Assembly: GCA_013397115.1 (NCBI GenBank)
Contig: VWZW01002332.1
Coordinates: 1,169,690 to 1,233,689 of the forward strand
Direction: 5' to 3'
Source: Edolisoma coerulescens
Taxonomy: Eukaryota > Chordata > Aves > Passeriformes > Campephagidae
Length of the DNA stretch: 64,000 bases
Position numbers and translations under genes: made by a program. A model generated the notes under the pieces. It was not told where the DNA came from. It did no database searches and was given only the letters and a program-made list of their open reading frames with translations. This document shows, piece by piece, positions 63,504 to 64,000 of this stretch; within the stretch, counting starts at the first letter, position 1, and each line of letters starts with the position of its first letter.

Positions 63504-64000
63504 CGCGCGTAGCCGAGGTAGGGCGGGCAGAGCTGGGGCAGGCCCTCCTTGAGCACGGCGGCCGGGAAGCCCAGCGGCTGGTGCCCGTTGAGCCCCAGCG
63601 CCGGGTAGAGCCCCGGCGGCGCGGCAGAGGTGGAGGGCAGGCTGTCGGGCGGCGCCGCCGCCGGCCCGTAGGCGCTGGCCAGCAGGGTGGGCTCCGCCTT
63701 GTAGAGGACGCACTCCAGCGAGGGCTCCTGCCCGGCCCGCGGAGCCTGCGGGTAGTCGTGGCAGCCCGCCGCGGGGGTGGCCCTGCCGCCCGGGTAGCGG
63801 GCGGCGAGGCCGAGACCCTCCTCCTTGATCTTCAGAACGGGCTGGACGTCGCCGTAGGCGAAGGGCCCGTCCTTGGCGTCGGGCGGCGCGAAGCCGTAGN
63901 TAGGCCGGCAGGTCCGGGGCGGGGGGCGAGCAGCGCGGCACCGCGCCGCCCTCGTACTCCGGCCCGTCCAGCAGCTGCCGCGTGCGCGAGGCCAGGAAGG
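63504..64000 (-). CDS. PGR: PGR exon 1 (3' part): N-terminal AF-1 region
   Basis: About 164 codons of the N-terminal transactivation domain, ending at donor GTAAGG (63503). Reading from the window edge it gives FLASRTRQLLDGPEYEGGAV and continues to DLPAY. An N at 63900 adds one base. Leaving that base out restores the frame: YGFAPPDAKDGPFAYGDVQP, then LKIKEEG with a SUMO consensus IKEE (Lys codon 63826-63824), then GLYPALGLNGHQPLGFP, AAVLKEGLPQLCPPYLGYA and the first two bases of an Arg codon. The last part matches the end of the mammalian PGR N-terminal domain. No folded domain is expected. The isoform start codons are outside the window. Confidence 0.95.
63900..63900. other. PGR: Ambiguous base N causing apparent frameshift in PGR exon 1
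   Basis: A single N interrupts the coding frame. Upstream codons end in 'ta' before it, and downstream codons resume correctly only if the N is skipped (Tyr-Tyr-Gly-Phe). It is probably an assembly or base-calling artefact in GC-rich sequence. Confidence 0.85.

Larger units (their letters stand above)
32978..64000 (-). other. PGR: PGR gene, progesterone receptor (partial, 5' part of exon 1 outside window)
   Basis: Gene-level entry. Eight minus-strand exons (64000-63504, 62303-62152, 50499-50383, 43067-42765, 41368-41224, 37933-37803, 34731-34574, 33133-32978) join in frame and encode a nuclear receptor of subfamily 3, group C. The P-box GSCKV, the D-box region CAGRNDC and the ligand-binding domain identify the progesterone receptor rather than GR, MR or AR. 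Known role: a ligand-activated transcription factor that binds progesterone, dimerises on inverted-repeat response elements and controls reproductive genes, in birds including oviduct egg-white genes. The translation starts of isoforms B and A are upstream of the window. Exon phases and lengths match the conserved steroid-receptor pattern, except that exon 4 is one codon shorter than in human. Confidence 0.98.
63110..64000. promoter_or_regulatory. PGR: CpG island over PGR exon 1 and start of intron 1
   Basis: Dense CG dinucleotides and strong GC bias begin at about 63110 and continue to the window edge, in sharp contrast to the AT-rich intron beyond. Known: vertebrate PGR has a CpG-rich first exon and promoter region. 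The promoter itself lies upstream, outside the window. Confidence 0.8.

Noticed and set aside
63000..63512. 170-codon + strand frame over the CpG island
   Set aside because: Low-complexity Arg/Pro translation of GC-rich DNA antisense to PGR exon 1 and intron 1; no family and no independent support.
63474..63941. 155-codon arginine-rich minus-strand protein in PGR exon 1
   Set aside because: Only the first residues are PGR; after the N at 63900 the frame is off by one. The correct frame ends at the splice donor at 63503.

Overview
The window is nuclear DNA from a vertebrate, almost certainly a bird. It has spliced genes with long AT-rich introns, GT/AG exon borders, several CR1 LINE fragments of the avian type, and a progesterone receptor carrying the avian cysteine at the residue that is Gly722 in human. 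No prokaryotic features, CRISPR arrays, rRNA or tRNA genes were recognised. The species cannot be fixed from what I can see.

Two genes lie tail to tail. On the + strand, positions 1 to 13804 hold the last seven coding exons of ARHGAP42 (GRAF3, a BAR-PH-RhoGAP-SH3 protein): the end of the RhoGAP domain, a long serine/proline-rich linker, and the complete C-terminal SH3 domain ending in TAG at 13802-13804. A long 3' UTR probably follows, perhaps to about 19070. On the - strand, positions 64000 down to 32978 hold PGR, the progesterone receptor: the 3' part of exon 1 (N-terminal AF-1 region, in a CpG island), two zinc-finger exons, the hinge, and all of the ligand-binding domain. Its stop codon is at 32978-32980. 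The PGR 3' UTR may run several kb further, perhaps to about 25800.

The region from about 19.1 to 25.8 kb is intergenic, more GC-rich than its flanks, and has no gene I can support. CR1 fragments lie at about 3.8-4.1, 11.3, 29.8-30.45, 46.5-47.6 (one CR1 nested in another) and 48.8-49.0 kb. The rest of the window is intron with simple repeats and chance open frames.

The two genes are not known to act in one pathway. ARHGAP42 restrains RhoA at the membrane and cytoskeleton, and PGR is a ligand-activated nuclear transcription factor. Their adjacency matches the ARHGAP42-PGR neighbourhood of human chromosome 11q22. I found no undescribed biological system. The most informative points are the Cys residue linked to mifepristone insensitivity, an ambiguous base at 63900 that breaks the PGR exon 1 frame, and the nested CR1 insertion.
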